Source: Bacteroidota bacterium (lineage in GTDB: Bacteria; Bacteroidota; Bacteroidia; Bacteroidales; UBA1715). Taken from it: a DNA stretch of 64,000 nucleotides. The stretch's first letter is position 1; each line of letters starts with the position of its first letter. The position numbers and the translations under genes were made by a program. Shown piece by piece: positions 34,857 through 43,136 of this stretch. Where the stretch lies: NCBI GenBank assembly GCA_009786075.1, contig WQTX01000004.1, forward strand, positions 1 through 64,000. Reading direction: 5' to 3'. Below the pieces are notes generated by a model. The model did no database searches, was not told where the DNA came from, and saw only the letters and a list, made by a program, of their open reading frames with translations.

Positions 34857-35774
34857 TTATTTTTGTCCATTATTATCTTTCCAAAGTGGCTCATTCTGCC
34901 AATTATTGAAAAATCCCATTTTGTAAATCGGAATATCCGGATTATTCTTGAATAACGTAAGCAGTTTATTTTTGATTTCGTTGTTCGGATTTATGGCGTT
35001 GCAAAGGTAAATCATTGTAGAAATTACCACAAAAGGCTTTTTCTCTTGTACGGGTGTTACGCCAAACTGTAACCATTGATTTCGTGTTTTTTTCGGTAAA
35101 ACGGGGCGTTTCAAAACATCGCACCCAAACACTCGTGAGTGATGGGCAACTACATTGCGCAAGTAGGAAATGGCTGCAAACCAACTTGATAAATCATTTA
35201 TTGAATTTAGTCCAAATTCGTGAGTGATACGAGATTTTTGCGGTATTTCGGGTTTCAAGTTGCTGTATATTTTTGAAAGTGTGCCGAATGTTGCCACTTC
35301 AAAAATTATCCAAGCATCGGGATTTGAGTTCGGGTGTTTTTTGCGAAATTCTTTCACAAAATTCTCGTTATTTCTTGCAAATTCATTTTGCAAATCTGCC
35401 AAATAATTTTGGTGTTTGATTTTATCTACTACCAAATTATCGTTTAAATACCAAAGTCCGCCGTAAGCCTGCGACAAATGATAAATCAATTTGGTACGCA
35501 ATGCAATTTCGATAAATTCTATTGCTTTGAACAGAATAAGTCGCAACTCGCTATCAAAATCATAACGAGCAATAGCATCTTCAAAATAGGAATTGGGGGC
35601 GAAAATGTGATTTTTAGGGTCGGTTTGCATATCCCACCAATAACTTTTCAGACGAAAATAACTGATATGTCCCAAATAGAAAGCCGCCTTTTGTTCGTCT
35701 TTCATTAACATTCCCCGCGTTTTAAGCAGGGCGATTTGTTCCACGATTGTTTTTGATATTTTATTTGTAGTCAT
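34857..35774 (-). CDS. Abi_2 (AbiF/AbiD-like) family HEPN abortive-infection protein
   Basis: The ATG at 35774 gives 305 aa starting [20 protein letters not shown]. The domain signature [35 protein letters not shown] and [10 protein letters not shown] identifies Abi_2. The HEPN RNase motif RxxxxH is intact ([13 protein letters not shown]). AbiF-type proteins of this family are toxin-like RNases whose genes are associated with a small structured RNA. Here a ~92-nt RNA with a near-consensus promoter and a terminator touching the start codon precedes the gene (35775-35867). Expect phage defence. It ends just upstream of yidD. Confidence 0.88.
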   Translation of the reverse strand: MTTNKISKTIVEQIALLKTRGMLMKDEQKAAFYLGHISYFRLKSYWWDMQTDPKNHIFAPNSYFEDAIARYDFDSELRLILFKAIEFIEIALRTKLIYHLSQAYGGLWYLNDNLVVDKIKHQNYLADLQNEFARNNENFVKEFRKKHPNSNPDAWIIFEVATFGTLSKIYSNLKPEIPQKSRITHEFGLNSINDLSSWFAAISYLRNVVAHHSRVFGCDVLKRPVLPKKTRNQWLQFGVTPVQEKKPFVVISTMIYLCNAINPNNEIKNKLLTLFKNNPDIPIYKMGFFNNWQNEPLWKDNNGQK

Positions 35775-35867
35775 AAAAAAAATCAACCCGCCGACAGTTC
35801 TTATGGGTTGCACGACGGGTGTTGTTATCTTTAACAGGGCGAAGCCCATTTTGTTATCAATTCTTCC
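35775..35867 (-). ncRNA. Candidate small antitoxin RNA of the Abi_2 gene (abiF-RNA-like)
   Basis: Transcribed leftward from the promoter at 35873-35902, this ~92-nt region contains a GGGC/GCCC hairpin (GGGCUUCGCCC) flanked by two GAUAACAA boxes. A terminator-like stem follows: ACCCGUCG (35820-35813) pairs with CGGCGGGU (35793-35786) ahead of U8, which touches the toxin ATG. A competing CAACCC/GGGUUG stem is possible. RNA, then terminator, then HEPN toxin is the arrangement described for AbiF loci and type III TA. I cannot check the Rfam model here. Confidence 0.65.
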
Positions 35868-35872
35868 GATTA

Positions 35873-35902
35873 CAAAGATACAACTTGTTTTTGAATTAAC
35901 AA
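35873..35902 (-). promoter_or_regulatory. Promoter of the Abi_2 small RNA/toxin locus
   Basis: TTG (35902-35900), 19 nt, TATCTTTG (35880-35873), read on the minus strand, is a match to the Bacteroidetes consensus. The expected start of transcription is near 35867. Confidence 0.82.
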
Positions 35903-36033
35903 TGGGTAAATGAAATATTTTAAAAATGTTTTTTATGAAAACTACAAATTTCTTTCTGACAATATCAAATCAGGATACCCCTTTTTTACAACTCTATCTT
36001 TTTCTTCCATATCCAATTTTCTCTTATTTCTAT

Positions 36034-36237
36034 TCAGTCTTCAATATAAGGGTAAAATTCTTGTTCTTTGCAAATCTCAATATCATCAAAATAATCGCTT
36101 ATCATATCTCGGATTGCACTAATCATTTCAATATCCCAATCCAACTGTTTTTTCGTAGGATTTAAAGTTTCCAACAAATCAAAAATTGCATTATCTACAA
36201 AATCTTGTCGTTCTATTTGTTTTTTAGTCAATTCCAT
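36034..36237 (-). CDS. Small acidic protein of unknown function (67 aa)
   Basis: This protein (MELTKKQIERQDFVDNAIFD ... EICKEQEFYPYIED) is predicted helical and acidic at the C-terminus. It has no signal peptide or recognisable motif. It lies between the 246-aa membrane protein (80-bp gap, same strand) and the Abi_2 promoter. The sequence is codon-like with an ordinary ATG. It could be part of a small defence-related islet with the Abi_2 gene, but nothing in the sequence shows this directly. Confidence 0.55.
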   Translation of the reverse strand: MELTKKQIERQDFVDNAIFDLLETLNPTKKQLDWDIEMISAIRDMISDYFDDIEICKEQEFYPYIED

Positions 36238-36317
36238 ATAATTTATTTTTTGTTTGTTTTCTTGTTGTCGAGTGTTACCCCGTAAGTTAAAGGCTTGTGT
36301 AAAACCTTAGCAGCAGT

Positions 36318-37058
36318 TTATTTTTCTTTTTCAATTCTCTTTGTATATTCATCATATAGAAATTCTATTTTTTTGTGCCTTATTTCATCTTCAATTAATT
36401 TTCGTATTATTAACTCATCTATTTTATCTTGTTTTTGTGTATTTGAGTTGTTTAAATCATTAATATTCAGATTACTAAAGTATAAAACCATAAATAACAA
36501 TAAAACAAAGAAAATAATTCCAATGAATACTCTATTTAGTTTTACTTTTGAAAGGAGAATATCGAATTGATTTGCATTATTTGTTTGTGTTTGTTGTATT
36601 AAAAAATCTTTGTGGTTATTGGTATCTTGCACTTTTTGTTGTGTCACAGAAAACTCGCCATCTACATTTTTCAAAGACCGATAAAAAAGTCGTTCAATGT
36701 CCTCTCCAAAATAGTCAATTGAACTTCTGATTGAACCATAATTTGTAATTACTCCAAAAACTAACACCGAAAATGAAATGACCAATGAACCTCTGTTTTC
36801 TGAATAATCTGTCAAGCACGCTTTTACGTTTCCCAAAAAAGAGAAATGCTTTTGAAAACGGTCATTTATTACGTCATAAATTATGTTATCATTCCATTCG
36901 TATTCTTTTTGTATCTTCTCGAATTTTTTGTCGTATTTTAATAAAGAATGTTTTAACATGTCTTTTATCTTACTAAAATGATATTCCTTATGTTCAATTG
37001 AAAAGGAATACTTGAATGTTAACGGTTTTGAAATGTAAATTGAATTTGTATTATTCAT
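36318..37058 (-). CDS. Membrane protein of unknown function (246 aa)
   Basis: The N-terminal ~90 residues are soluble and charged. The segment GSLVISFSVLVFGVITNYG (~91-109) may enter the membrane, and a clear TM helix lies at ~176-196 (VFIGIIFFVLLLFMVLYFS), followed by a charged helical tail (KIDELIIRKLIEDEIRHKK). I do not recognise the family. It is first in a leftward run with the 67-aa gene and then the Abi_2 locus. Low GC compared with neighbouring purB suggests recent acquisition. Confidence 0.6.
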   Translation of the reverse strand: MNNTNSIYISKPLTFKYSFSIEHKEYHFSKIKDMLKHSLLKYDKKFEKIQKEYEWNDNIIYDVINDRFQKHFSFLGNVKACLTDYSENRGSLVISFSVLVFGVITNYGSIRSSIDYFGEDIERLFYRSLKNVDGEFSVTQQKVQDTNNHKDFLIQQTQTNNANQFDILLSKVKLNRVFIGIIFFVLLLFMVLYFSNLNINDLNNSNTQKQDKIDELIIRKLIEDEIRHKKIEFLYDEYTKRIEKEK

Positions 37059-37185
37059 AATGATTTAAATTTATATTGTTTCTATTCAGTTTGTCATTTT
37101 TTTACTTGTCAAGTTGCACAGTCGCCCAAATTGCTGCTAATGATTAAATATACACAACAATACAGTTCAACATACACCCCTTCAA

Positions 37186-38529
37186 TCACACCCCCGTATA
37201 ACTAAAAGGCGTAATCCCCCGCAATTCCCGTTTCACACTTTCACTCACATTCAAAGTTTCAATAAATGCTTTGATTGATTTTTCGGTAATTGCTTCGTTG
37301 GTGCGAGTAAGTTCTTTTAGTGCTTCGTAAGGATTTGGGTAGGCTTCACGGCGCAAAATTGTTTGTATGCCTTCGGCTACTACCGCCCAATTTGCCTCTA
37401 AATCGGCATCAAAAGCGGTTTTGTTGAGCAATAGTTTGCTTAATCCTTTTTCAATAGAAGAAAATGAAATAGCGATATGTCCAAAAGGTACGCCAATATT
37501 GCGCAATACAGTAGAATCGGTCAAATCGCGTTGCAGACGTGAAATTGGTAATTTTGCAGCCAAATGTTCCAAAATAGCGTTGGCAATTCCCATATTTCCT
37601 TCGGCATTTTCAAAATCTATGGGGTTCACTTTGTGCGGCATGGCAGACGAACCAACTTCGCCGGCTTTAATTTTTTGTTTGAAATATTCCATTGAAATAT
37701 ATGTCCACATATCACGGCAAAAATCTATAAAAATGGTGTTAATGCGTTTCAATGTATCGCACAAAGCGGCTATATTATCGTAATGGTCTATTTGTGTGGT
37801 GGTTTGGTTGCGGTCTAAACCAAGTTTTTCGTTCACGAAATTGTTGGCAAACGAAGTCCAATCAAAATCGGGGTAAGCTACATGGTGAGCGTTGAAATTT
37901 CCGGTGGCGCCGCCAAATTTTGCCGAATAGGGAATTATTGATAATGCAGCTATTTGGTTATATAAACGTTCCACAAATACCATAATTTCTTTGCCCAAAC
38001 GGGTAGGCGAGGCGGGTTGACCGTGCGTGCGTGCAAGCATTGGAATGTCTTTCCATTCGTCAGCCAAATCTGCCAATTTGTGCACAAGCGCGTATAATTG
38101 CGGCATATATTCCTGTTCCATAGCCTCTTTTATCGAAAGTGGAATTGCCGTGTTGTTTATATCTTGCGAAGTCAATCCGAAATGTATAAATTCCTTATAA
38201 TCAGCAAGTTTAAGAGCGTCGAAACAATGTTTTACAAAATATTCTACCGCTTTTACATCGTGATTGGTAGTGCGTTCGGTGTTTTTAACCCATTCGGCAT
38301 CGGCAAGCGAAAAATTTTGATACACAGCTCGCAAGTCTGCAAATTTTGCCGTATCAACGGCGGCAAGTTGTGGAATACCGGCTTCGCACAATGCTATAAA
38401 ATACTCAATTTCAACACGTACACGGTATTTGATAAGGGCAAATTCCGAAAAATATATATCTAAATTCTCTGTTTTTGTTCTGTATCGTCCGTCGATTGGC
38501 GATATTGCGGTAAGACTTTCTAAATTCAT
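37186..38529 (-). CDS. purB: Adenylosuccinate lyase
   Basis: This 447-aa enzyme catalyses two fumarate-releasing steps in purine synthesis. The superfamily signature SSAMPHKVNPIDFENAEGN carries the flexible-loop Ser. The catalytic His region is TSQDINNTAIP / MLARTHGQPASPTRLGKE. The start ESLTAISPIDGRY is characteristic of the E. coli-type PurB. Full length. A TACTTTTG -7 element lies upstream at 38557-38564 on the minus strand. It is a single gene in an otherwise unrelated neighbourhood. Confidence 0.97.
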   Translation of the reverse strand: MNLESLTAISPIDGRYRTKTENLDIYFSEFALIKYRVRVEIEYFIALCEAGIPQLAAVDTAKFADLRAVYQNFSLADAEWVKNTERTTNHDVKAVEYFVKHCFDALKLADYKEFIHFGLTSQDINNTAIPLSIKEAMEQEYMPQLYALVHKLADLADEWKDIPMLARTHGQPASPTRLGKEIMVFVERLYNQIAALSIIPYSAKFGGATGNFNAHHVAYPDFDWTSFANNFVNEKLGLDRNQTTTQIDHYDNIAALCDTLKRINTIFIDFCRDMWTYISMEYFKQKIKAGEVGSSAMPHKVNPIDFENAEGNMGIANAILEHLAAKLPISRLQRDLTDSTVLRNIGVPFGHIAISFSSIEKGLSKLLLNKTAFDADLEANWAVVAEGIQTILRREAYPNPYEALKELTRTNEAITEKSIKAFIETLNVSESVKRELRGITPFSYTGV

Positions 38530-38556
38530 GTATTTTTACAGTTATAAATTAAAGGG

Positions 38557-38564
38557 CAAAAGTA
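38557..38564 (-). promoter_or_regulatory. -7 element of purB
   Basis: TACTTTTG on the minus strand, 28 nt before the purB start. The -33 element is weak. Confidence 0.5.
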
Positions 38565-38657
38565 CTAATTAATTGTAAATTGCGGTGCATTGAGCGTGTT
38601 GAAATGTAAATTAAATTGTAAATTATTGTCGCAAAACATGAAAAATCAAAAAAATAA

Positions 38658-38688
38658 TTGCTTTGTTATTAAAAATAATGTATTTTTG
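38658..38688 (+). promoter_or_regulatory. Promoter of the response regulator gene
   Basis: TTG (38658-38660), 20 nt, TATTTTTG (38681-38688), 29 nt before the ATG at 38717. It lies inside the spurious N-terminal extension of the ORF track, which supports the later start. Confidence 0.65.
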
Positions 38689-38716
38689 GAAAAATAATGT
38701 TAAAAACCCTATCAAA

Positions 38717-39067
38717 ATGAAAAAAATATTAATAGTTGACGATTCATCATCAAACGTGTTGTTGTTGCAAAATTTTCTTGAAGAAGAAGGCTATGTAACC
38801 GAAGTGGCTTTTTCGGGCAAAGAGGCGTTGAAATTAGCCAAACAATTTACCCCCGACCTTATTTTATTGGATTTAATGATGCCCGATTTAAACGGTTTGG
38901 AAGTTATTCAACGTTTGGAAATGCAAGTACCTATTATAATGGTATCAGCCAATCGTGATTCACAATTGATAGAAGATGCGCGCAGCCTTGGCGTAAAATC
39001 ATACGTGCAAAAACCAATTGATTTTGATGAGATTTTGCAGGAGATAACAAAAAATATTGTAGCGTGA
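38717..39067 (+). CDS. Single-domain response regulator
   Basis: This 116-aa CheY-like receiver has the acidic pair in LIVDDSSSN, phospho-acceptor Asp52 in LILLDLMMPDLNG, the switch Ser in IIMVSANRDS and the conserved Lys in YVQKPID. No output domain is attached, so it acts by protein contact or as a phosphorelay intermediate. No histidine kinase gene is in the window. The ORF track start (38663, TTG) is rejected because the promoter lies within it. The start MKKILIVDDS is standard. Confidence 0.93.
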   Translation: MKKILIVDDSSSNVLLLQNFLEEEGYVTEVAFSGKEALKLAKQFTPDLILLDLMMPDLNGLEVIQRLEMQVPIIMVSANRDSQLIEDARSLGVKSYVQKPIDFDEILQEITKNIVA

Positions 39068-39266
39068 ACAGTTTGAATGACTGAATAATAGAGTAATTGA
39101 ACTGAATAATTGAGTAATAGAGTAATTGAGGAGTTGGTTATTTGTTGATTTGGTTATTTGTTGATATTCAATTGATATTCATTGTTTTGCACCTAAAATC
39201 CCATATCTAATTATTTCATTGTTAATTGTTAATTGTCTTGTGTCTAAAAGTCTAATGTCTATTAGT

Positions 39267-39980
39267 CTAAATTAACACAAACATCGCAGGCTTTTTATTA
39301 ATATCAATCACAGTTTTGCGCCATTCGGCAATAGTTTTTGTTGCAATATATTCATCGTTAAGCGAAATATTGCAGGCAATACACAATTTGGTTGTTGGCT
39401 GAAACAATTGCAGCATTTCGGTAAATAAACTTTGATTGCGATAGGGCGTTTCCATAAAAATTTGCGTTTGCCCTAAGCGTTTTGCCGATTGTTCAATATG
39501 CAGCAAAAATGATTTCCGTTGTTCTTTTATGGGAACATAACCGTGAAAGGCAAAATTTTGTCCGTTTCCACCCGAAGCTACCAAAGCCATAAGAATAGAC
39601 GAAGGACCCACAAGCGGCACAATTTGTAAACCTAATTCATGCGCCCGGTTTACCACCAACGCTCCCGGGTCGGCTATGCAGGGCATTCCGGCTTCACTCA
39701 TAATTCCTATATCGTTGCCGTCGAGCGCAGGTTGCAGCATTTTGTTGAGGTCTAAATTTTTAGCATGTTTGTCTAATTCTGCAAAATGAAGATTATCAAT
39801 AACAATCGAAGGATTTATTTTTTTCAAACTGCGCCGTGCCGAACGAATATTTTCAACAATAAAATAAGAAAGTGAACCTGCAATTTCGGCATTGAACGCA
39901 GGAAACAACCGATTGCAATCTTGTTCGCCCATTTCGCAGGGAACGAGATAAATTTTTCCGTATTTTTTTGATTGAGCCAT
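39267..39980 (-). CDS. Tetrapyrrole-methylase-fold SAM-dependent methyltransferase (RsmI-related)
   Basis: This 237-aa protein begins at the ATG at 39980 (MAQSKKYGKIYLVPCEMGEQ). The SAM-binding turns MSEAGMPCIADPGALVVNRA and LVGPSSILMALVASGGNGQ match the RsmI branch of the SAM methyltransferase superfamily with the tetrapyrrole methylase fold. RsmI 2'-O-methylates C1402 of 16S rRNA. This shorter form, common in Bacteroidetes, lacks the ~40-residue C-terminal domain, so the rRNA target is not assured. The ORF track's 40 extra N-terminal residues are translated repeats. Confidence 0.85.
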   Translation of the reverse strand: MAQSKKYGKIYLVPCEMGEQDCNRLFPAFNAEIAGSLSYFIVENIRSARRSLKKINPSIVIDNLHFAELDKHAKNLDLNKMLQPALDGNDIGIMSEAGMPCIADPGALVVNRAHELGLQIVPLVGPSSILMALVASGGNGQNFAFHGYVPIKEQRKSFLLHIEQSAKRLGQTQIFMETPYRNQSLFTEMLQLFQPTTKLCIACNISLNDEYIATKTIAEWRKTVIDINKKPAMFVLI

Positions 39981-40080
39981 TATTTTGTATTTAATTTGCC
40001 AAAAATAACGAAAAATTGACAAGTAGACAAGTAAACAAGTAGACAAGTAAACAAGTAGACAAGTAAACAAGTTAACATAA
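39980..40080. repeat. Octamer tandem repeat RACAAGTA and related words between rsmI-like gene and plsC
   Basis: About seven copies of GACAAGTA/AACAAGTA occupy 40017-40075, followed by CAAATCAA words. The minus-strand frame reads CLLVYLSTCLLVYLS, a false N-terminal extension of the methyltransferase. Confidence 0.85.
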
Positions 40081-40115
40081 ACAAATAACCAAATCAACAA
40101 ATCAACAAATCAACT

Positions 40116-40796
40116 ATGATAATAATCAACATTCTTCAACTCATTTTCCTCTCGCTGTGGACAATTTTTATCGTGTACATTTGTGCGCCGTTTTTGAATT
40201 ACAACGGAGCATGGTATATTACAACGCATTGGTGGGCAGGTGGTTGCGCTCGTATTTTGTTTTCGAAAATCAAAATCGAAGGTTTGGAAAATCTCGACCC
40301 CAAGCAACATTATATATTTATGGCAAATCACTCGTCGTATTTCGATATTGCCTGCTTGTTTTACGCCACCAAACGAAGATTACATTTTATAGCAAAACAA
40401 GAACTTGGGCGGCAATTTTTTACCGGTTATATGTTGCGCAAATTGAAAATTATATTTATTGACCGCTCGAATGCGCTACGTTCGGCAACAAGTATGCGCC
40501 AAGCAATTGAAACGATTAAATCGGGTAAAGATATTGCCATTTTCCCCGAAGGCACCCGTACCAAAACCGGTAAATTGGGAGTGTTCAAAAAAGGTGGTTT
40601 TAAAATGGCAATACAATCGCAAACGCCAATAGTACCGGTGGTAATTGAAAATTCTGCGAAAGCGTGGGCGCGCAATAATATTACGTTTCGTCCGGCTACG
40701 GTGGTGGTGCGTTTTTGTAAACCGGTGGAAACTGCTCATTTAACCGAAAATGATGCGCAGATTTTAAGCGAAAAAGTGCGAGGGAGTTTTGAGTAA
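40116..40796 (+). CDS. plsC: 1-acyl-sn-glycerol-3-phosphate acyltransferase
   Basis: This 226-aa membrane-associated enzyme makes phosphatidic acid. Motif I NHSSYFD (HX4D) and motif III FPEGTRTKTG are intact, and motif IV PVVPVVIEN-like is present. An N-terminal hydrophobic segment (NILQLIFLSLWTIFIVYIC) anchors it. Length and order are normal. It is divergent from the RsmI-like gene across the octamer repeat and is followed by the nested palindrome at 40808-40985. Confidence 0.93.
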   Translation: MIIINILQLIFLSLWTIFIVYICAPFLNYNGAWYITTHWWAGGCARILFSKIKIEGLENLDPKQHYIFMANHSSYFDIACLFYATKRRLHFIAKQELGRQFFTGYMLRKLKIIFIDRSNALRSATSMRQAIETIKSGKDIAIFPEGTRTKTGKLGVFKKGGFKMAIQSQTPIVPVVIENSAKAWARNNITFRPATVVVRFCKPVETAHLTENDAQILSEKVRGSFE

Positions 40797-40807
40797 ATTG
40801 AAAGTCT

Positions 40808-40985
40808 GTTTAAATATTACGGTGCTCCGCACCTTTATTGTGGTGAAAATTGTTTAACTACAAATATTATTGGTGCTCTGCACCTCTTAAAACGCAAAGT
40901 GCAGAGCACTTAAATATTTGTAGTAGATAAAATCAATGTATCAATTTGAGGTGCAGAGCACCGTAATATAAAATTTAAACAACCT
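40808..40985. repeat. Nested palindromic element (GGTGCTCTGCACC family, F6)
   Basis: The outer arms are GTTTAAATATTACGGTGCTC and GAGCACCGTAATATAAAATT. The inner arms are CTACAAATATT / AATATTTGTAG, and there are three further GGTGCTCTGCACC-like boxes. The whole 175-bp gap between plsC and the RhuM gene is this structure. It could be a bidirectional terminator or a miniature mobile repeat. Confidence 0.85.
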
Positions 40986-41007
40986 CTGAATAAAAATACA
41001 AAGAAAT

Positions 41008-42018
41008 TTATAAACTTTCCATTTGTATAAGCAATTTATCGAAATCCGATTGATAGTTTTTGTCTTGAATAACGCGATATTTTTCAAATTCACTTTCGGC
41101 AAATGCTTTTGCAATTTCGTGAGTAACCGTGCCTACGCCATCGGAAAGTTGCGCATCGTTGAAATTAAGGAAAGCATCGAGTTTGTTTTTCCAATCTTCC
41201 ATTGTCATGGGAATAAACCGGCGAGCTTGACGGTTGGCATAATCCAAATACATGGTTACAATTTCGTTCAACTCCGAAATTTCTAAGTGCGACAAGTAAT
41301 TTTTTGCAATGCTTACATCGGTTTTGATAATTTTCCCTGCCGGTGCATTTTTCCAACTCGTAAGCCCCATATTTTCTTTTTTGGCATCGGCTCGCTGCAT
41401 AATCAATTCGGCAGCAGTGTGTTGGTGTATGGCAAAATGTAATTTATTTTGCACGTTGGCAAAAAAGTTTTTGGTGGTTGGGCTGCTTGTGTCGTAATCT
41501 ACTGCGGTGGCGTAAATATCGGTTATTTTCTGATAAAATTTCCGTTCACTTGCGCGAATTTCCTGTATTTCGGCAATAAGTTCGTCGAAATACTGCTTTG
41601 AAAAAACTTGGTCGTTAATCAGCCGGTTTTTGTCTAACACATAACCTTTTTTTGCAAATTGGCTCAAAACTCCGGTTGCCCATTGGCGAAATTGAATTGC
41701 CCGCTCGCTGTCGGTGCGATAACCCACGGCAATAATTGCCTCTAAACAGTAAAATTTTACGTTGTAATTTTTACCATCGGCGGCAGTTTGTCGGAAATTC
41801 CGACAAACTGAATTTTCACTCAATTCGCCGTCTGCAAAAATATTTTTTAAATGTTCCACAATCGTTGGACGGCTTTTTTGAAACAATTCAGCAATAGCCT
41901 CGCTTTGCAGCCACACATTTTGGTCTTCTATGCGCACGGCAATTCCGCCTTCGTCGTTTTGCCGAGTAAAAATCAAAAAATCGGCAGTTGAATTGCGTAT
42001 TTGTAGTTGTTTGTTCAT
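41008..42018 (-). CDS. RhuM family protein (virulence RhuM / phage-type regulator)
   Basis: This 336-aa protein has the RhuM N-terminal DNA-binding-like region (VWLQSEAIAELFQKSRPTIV then EHLKNIFADGEL), the GYRTDSERAIQFRQWATGVL motif and a C-terminal helical part (FIPMTMEDWKNKLDAFL). RhuM proteins are found in islands and phage-related regions; their role is unclear, though some may be toxin-like. An exact 27-nt palindrome lies within the coding sequence at 41784-41810. A second RhuM-like gene is divergently transcribed 195 bp away, an unusual pairing of paralogues. Confidence 0.87.
   Translation of the reverse strand: MNKQLQIRNSTADFLIFTRQNDEGGIAVRIEDQNVWLQSEAIAELFQKSRPTIVEHLKNIFADGELSENSVCRNFRQTAADGKNYNVKFYCLEAIIAVGYRTDSERAIQFRQWATGVLSQFAKKGYVLDKNRLINDQVFSKQYFDELIAEIQEIRASERKFYQKITDIYATAVDYDTSSPTTKNFFANVQNKLHFAIHQHTAAELIMQRADAKKENMGLTSWKNAPAGKIIKTDVSIAKNYLSHLEISELNEIVTMYLDYANRQARRFIPMTMEDWKNKLDAFLNFNDAQLSDGVGTVTHEIAKAFAESEFEKYRVIQDKNYQSDFDKLLIQMESL
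41784..41810. repeat. Perfect 27-nt palindrome inside the RhuM gene
   Basis: CAGTTTGTCGGAA-A-TTCCGACAAACTG has 13-bp perfect arms around one base. It encodes SVCRNFRQT, the region that differs from the paralogue's SVVANFATT. Confidence 0.88.
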
Positions 42019-42050
42019 TAGTTTTGTTTTATTGTGATATGCTGGTTTTC

Positions 42051-42095
42051 GGTTACTGAGCTTGTCGAAGTATGGTTACTGAGCCTGTCGAAGTA
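42051..42095. repeat. Direct repeat GGTTACTGAGCYTGTCGAAG (F5), two copies
   Basis: Two 22-bp copies, 23 bp apart, lie in the intergenic region between the divergent RhuM genes. A related copy is at 23054-23076. Confidence 0.85.
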
Positions 42096-42154
42096 TCGAA
42101 GTACAAAAATACAAAAAAATTGCAATAATTTTTTCTCTTTGGTTTATTCCGACT

Positions 42155-42184
42155 TTGCAATTGGAATAAAAAAATGTACTTTTG
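42155..42184 (+). promoter_or_regulatory. Promoter of the RhuM/PLD-like gene
   Basis: TTG (42155-42157), 19 nt, TACTTTTG (42177-42184). The match is close to ideal and overlaps the ORF-track start at 42174, so translation must begin later (42213). Confidence 0.8.
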
Positions 42185-42212
42185 CAGAAATGAAAAAACC
42201 AAAACCGGAAAA

Positions 42213-43055
42213 ATGCAAAGCAAAAACGAGATAATTTTATATCAACCCAATGAGGCGGTAGAAGTTGAGGTTTTGTTGGAAAATGAAACTGTTTGGTTAT
42301 CATTAAATCAAATAGTAATACTTTTTAATAGAGATAAGTCTGTGATTTCGAGACACATAAAAAATGTTTTTAAAGAAGGGGAGTTACTGCAAAATTCAGT
42401 TGTTGCAAATTTTGCAACAACTGCCTCTGATGGAAAAACGTATTATGTGGATTATTACAACCTTGATGTTATAATTTCAGTAGGTTATAGAGTAAAATCG
42501 CAACGCGGTACGCAATTTCGTATTTGGGCAAATCGAATTTTAAAAGATTACTTATTAAAGGGCTATGTTGTAAATCAACGAATAGACAGATTGGAGCGAA
42601 AAATAGAGGAACACGACCAAAAATTTGATTTATTGATAAAAACACCTCATCAACCCAAAGAAGGAATTTTTTGCGAAGGGCAAATTTTCGATGCCTACGT
42701 TCTTGCCGCCGATTTGATAAAATCAGCAAAAAAATCTGTTGTTTTGATAGATAATTATGTGGACGAAACTGTGTTGTTGCTTTTAGCAAAACGCAAAACA
42801 AATGTAAAAGCAGAAATTTATACACGACACATTTCTGCTCATTTACAATTAGATATAACACGGCACAATGCCCAATACGAGGCAATACAAATTCAAGAAA
42901 AACCAAATTTTCACGACCGTTTTTTAATAATCGACAACACGGTGTACCACATAGGCGCATCATTCAAAGATTTAGGAAAAAAATTGTTTGCTTTTGCAAA
43001 AATGGAAGTAAAAGCACGGCAATTGCTGAAAATGTTGGAAGATAAATATGAATAA
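42213..43055 (+). CDS. RhuM-type N-terminus fused to a PLD-like C-terminal domain
   Basis: This 280-aa protein from the ATG at 42213 (MQSKNEIILYQPNEAVEVEV). The N-terminal half matches RhuM (VWLSLNQIVILFNRDKSVIS then RHIKNVFKEGEL, GYRVKSQRGTQFRIWANRIL). The C-terminal half resembles a phospholipase-D-like nuclease module (VVLIDNYVDETVLLLLAKR ... NFHDRFLIIDNTVYHIGASF). The PLD HxK motif appears degenerate (HDRFLIID), as in many such proteins. The ORF-track start is rejected because it overlaps the promoter. Likely an accessory, phage- or defence-associated gene. Confidence 0.78.
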   Translation: MQSKNEIILYQPNEAVEVEVLLENETVWLSLNQIVILFNRDKSVISRHIKNVFKEGELLQNSVVANFATTASDGKTYYVDYYNLDVIISVGYRVKSQRGTQFRIWANRILKDYLLKGYVVNQRIDRLERKIEEHDQKFDLLIKTPHQPKEGIFCEGQIFDAYVLAADLIKSAKKSVVLIDNYVDETVLLLLAKRKTNVKAEIYTRHISAHLQLDITRHNAQYEAIQIQEKPNFHDRFLIIDNTVYHIGASFKDLGKKLFAFAKMEVKARQLLKMLEDKYE

Positions 43056-43136
43056 TTAAAACAATAACGAAACAGAAATTTAAAAATATAACATTTTGAT
43101 TTGAACTCATAGTTCTTATTTCTCAAAAAGACGAAA

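Noticed and set aside
38663-38716. TTG-initiated N-terminal extension of the response regulator
   Set aside because: It contains the promoter -7 box TATTTTTG; the receiver domain starts at the ATG at 38717.
39267-40100. Methyltransferase start at 40100 with CLLVYLSTCLLVYLS N-terminus
   Set aside because: The extra residues are translated octamer repeats; MAQSKKYG at 39980 matches the family start.
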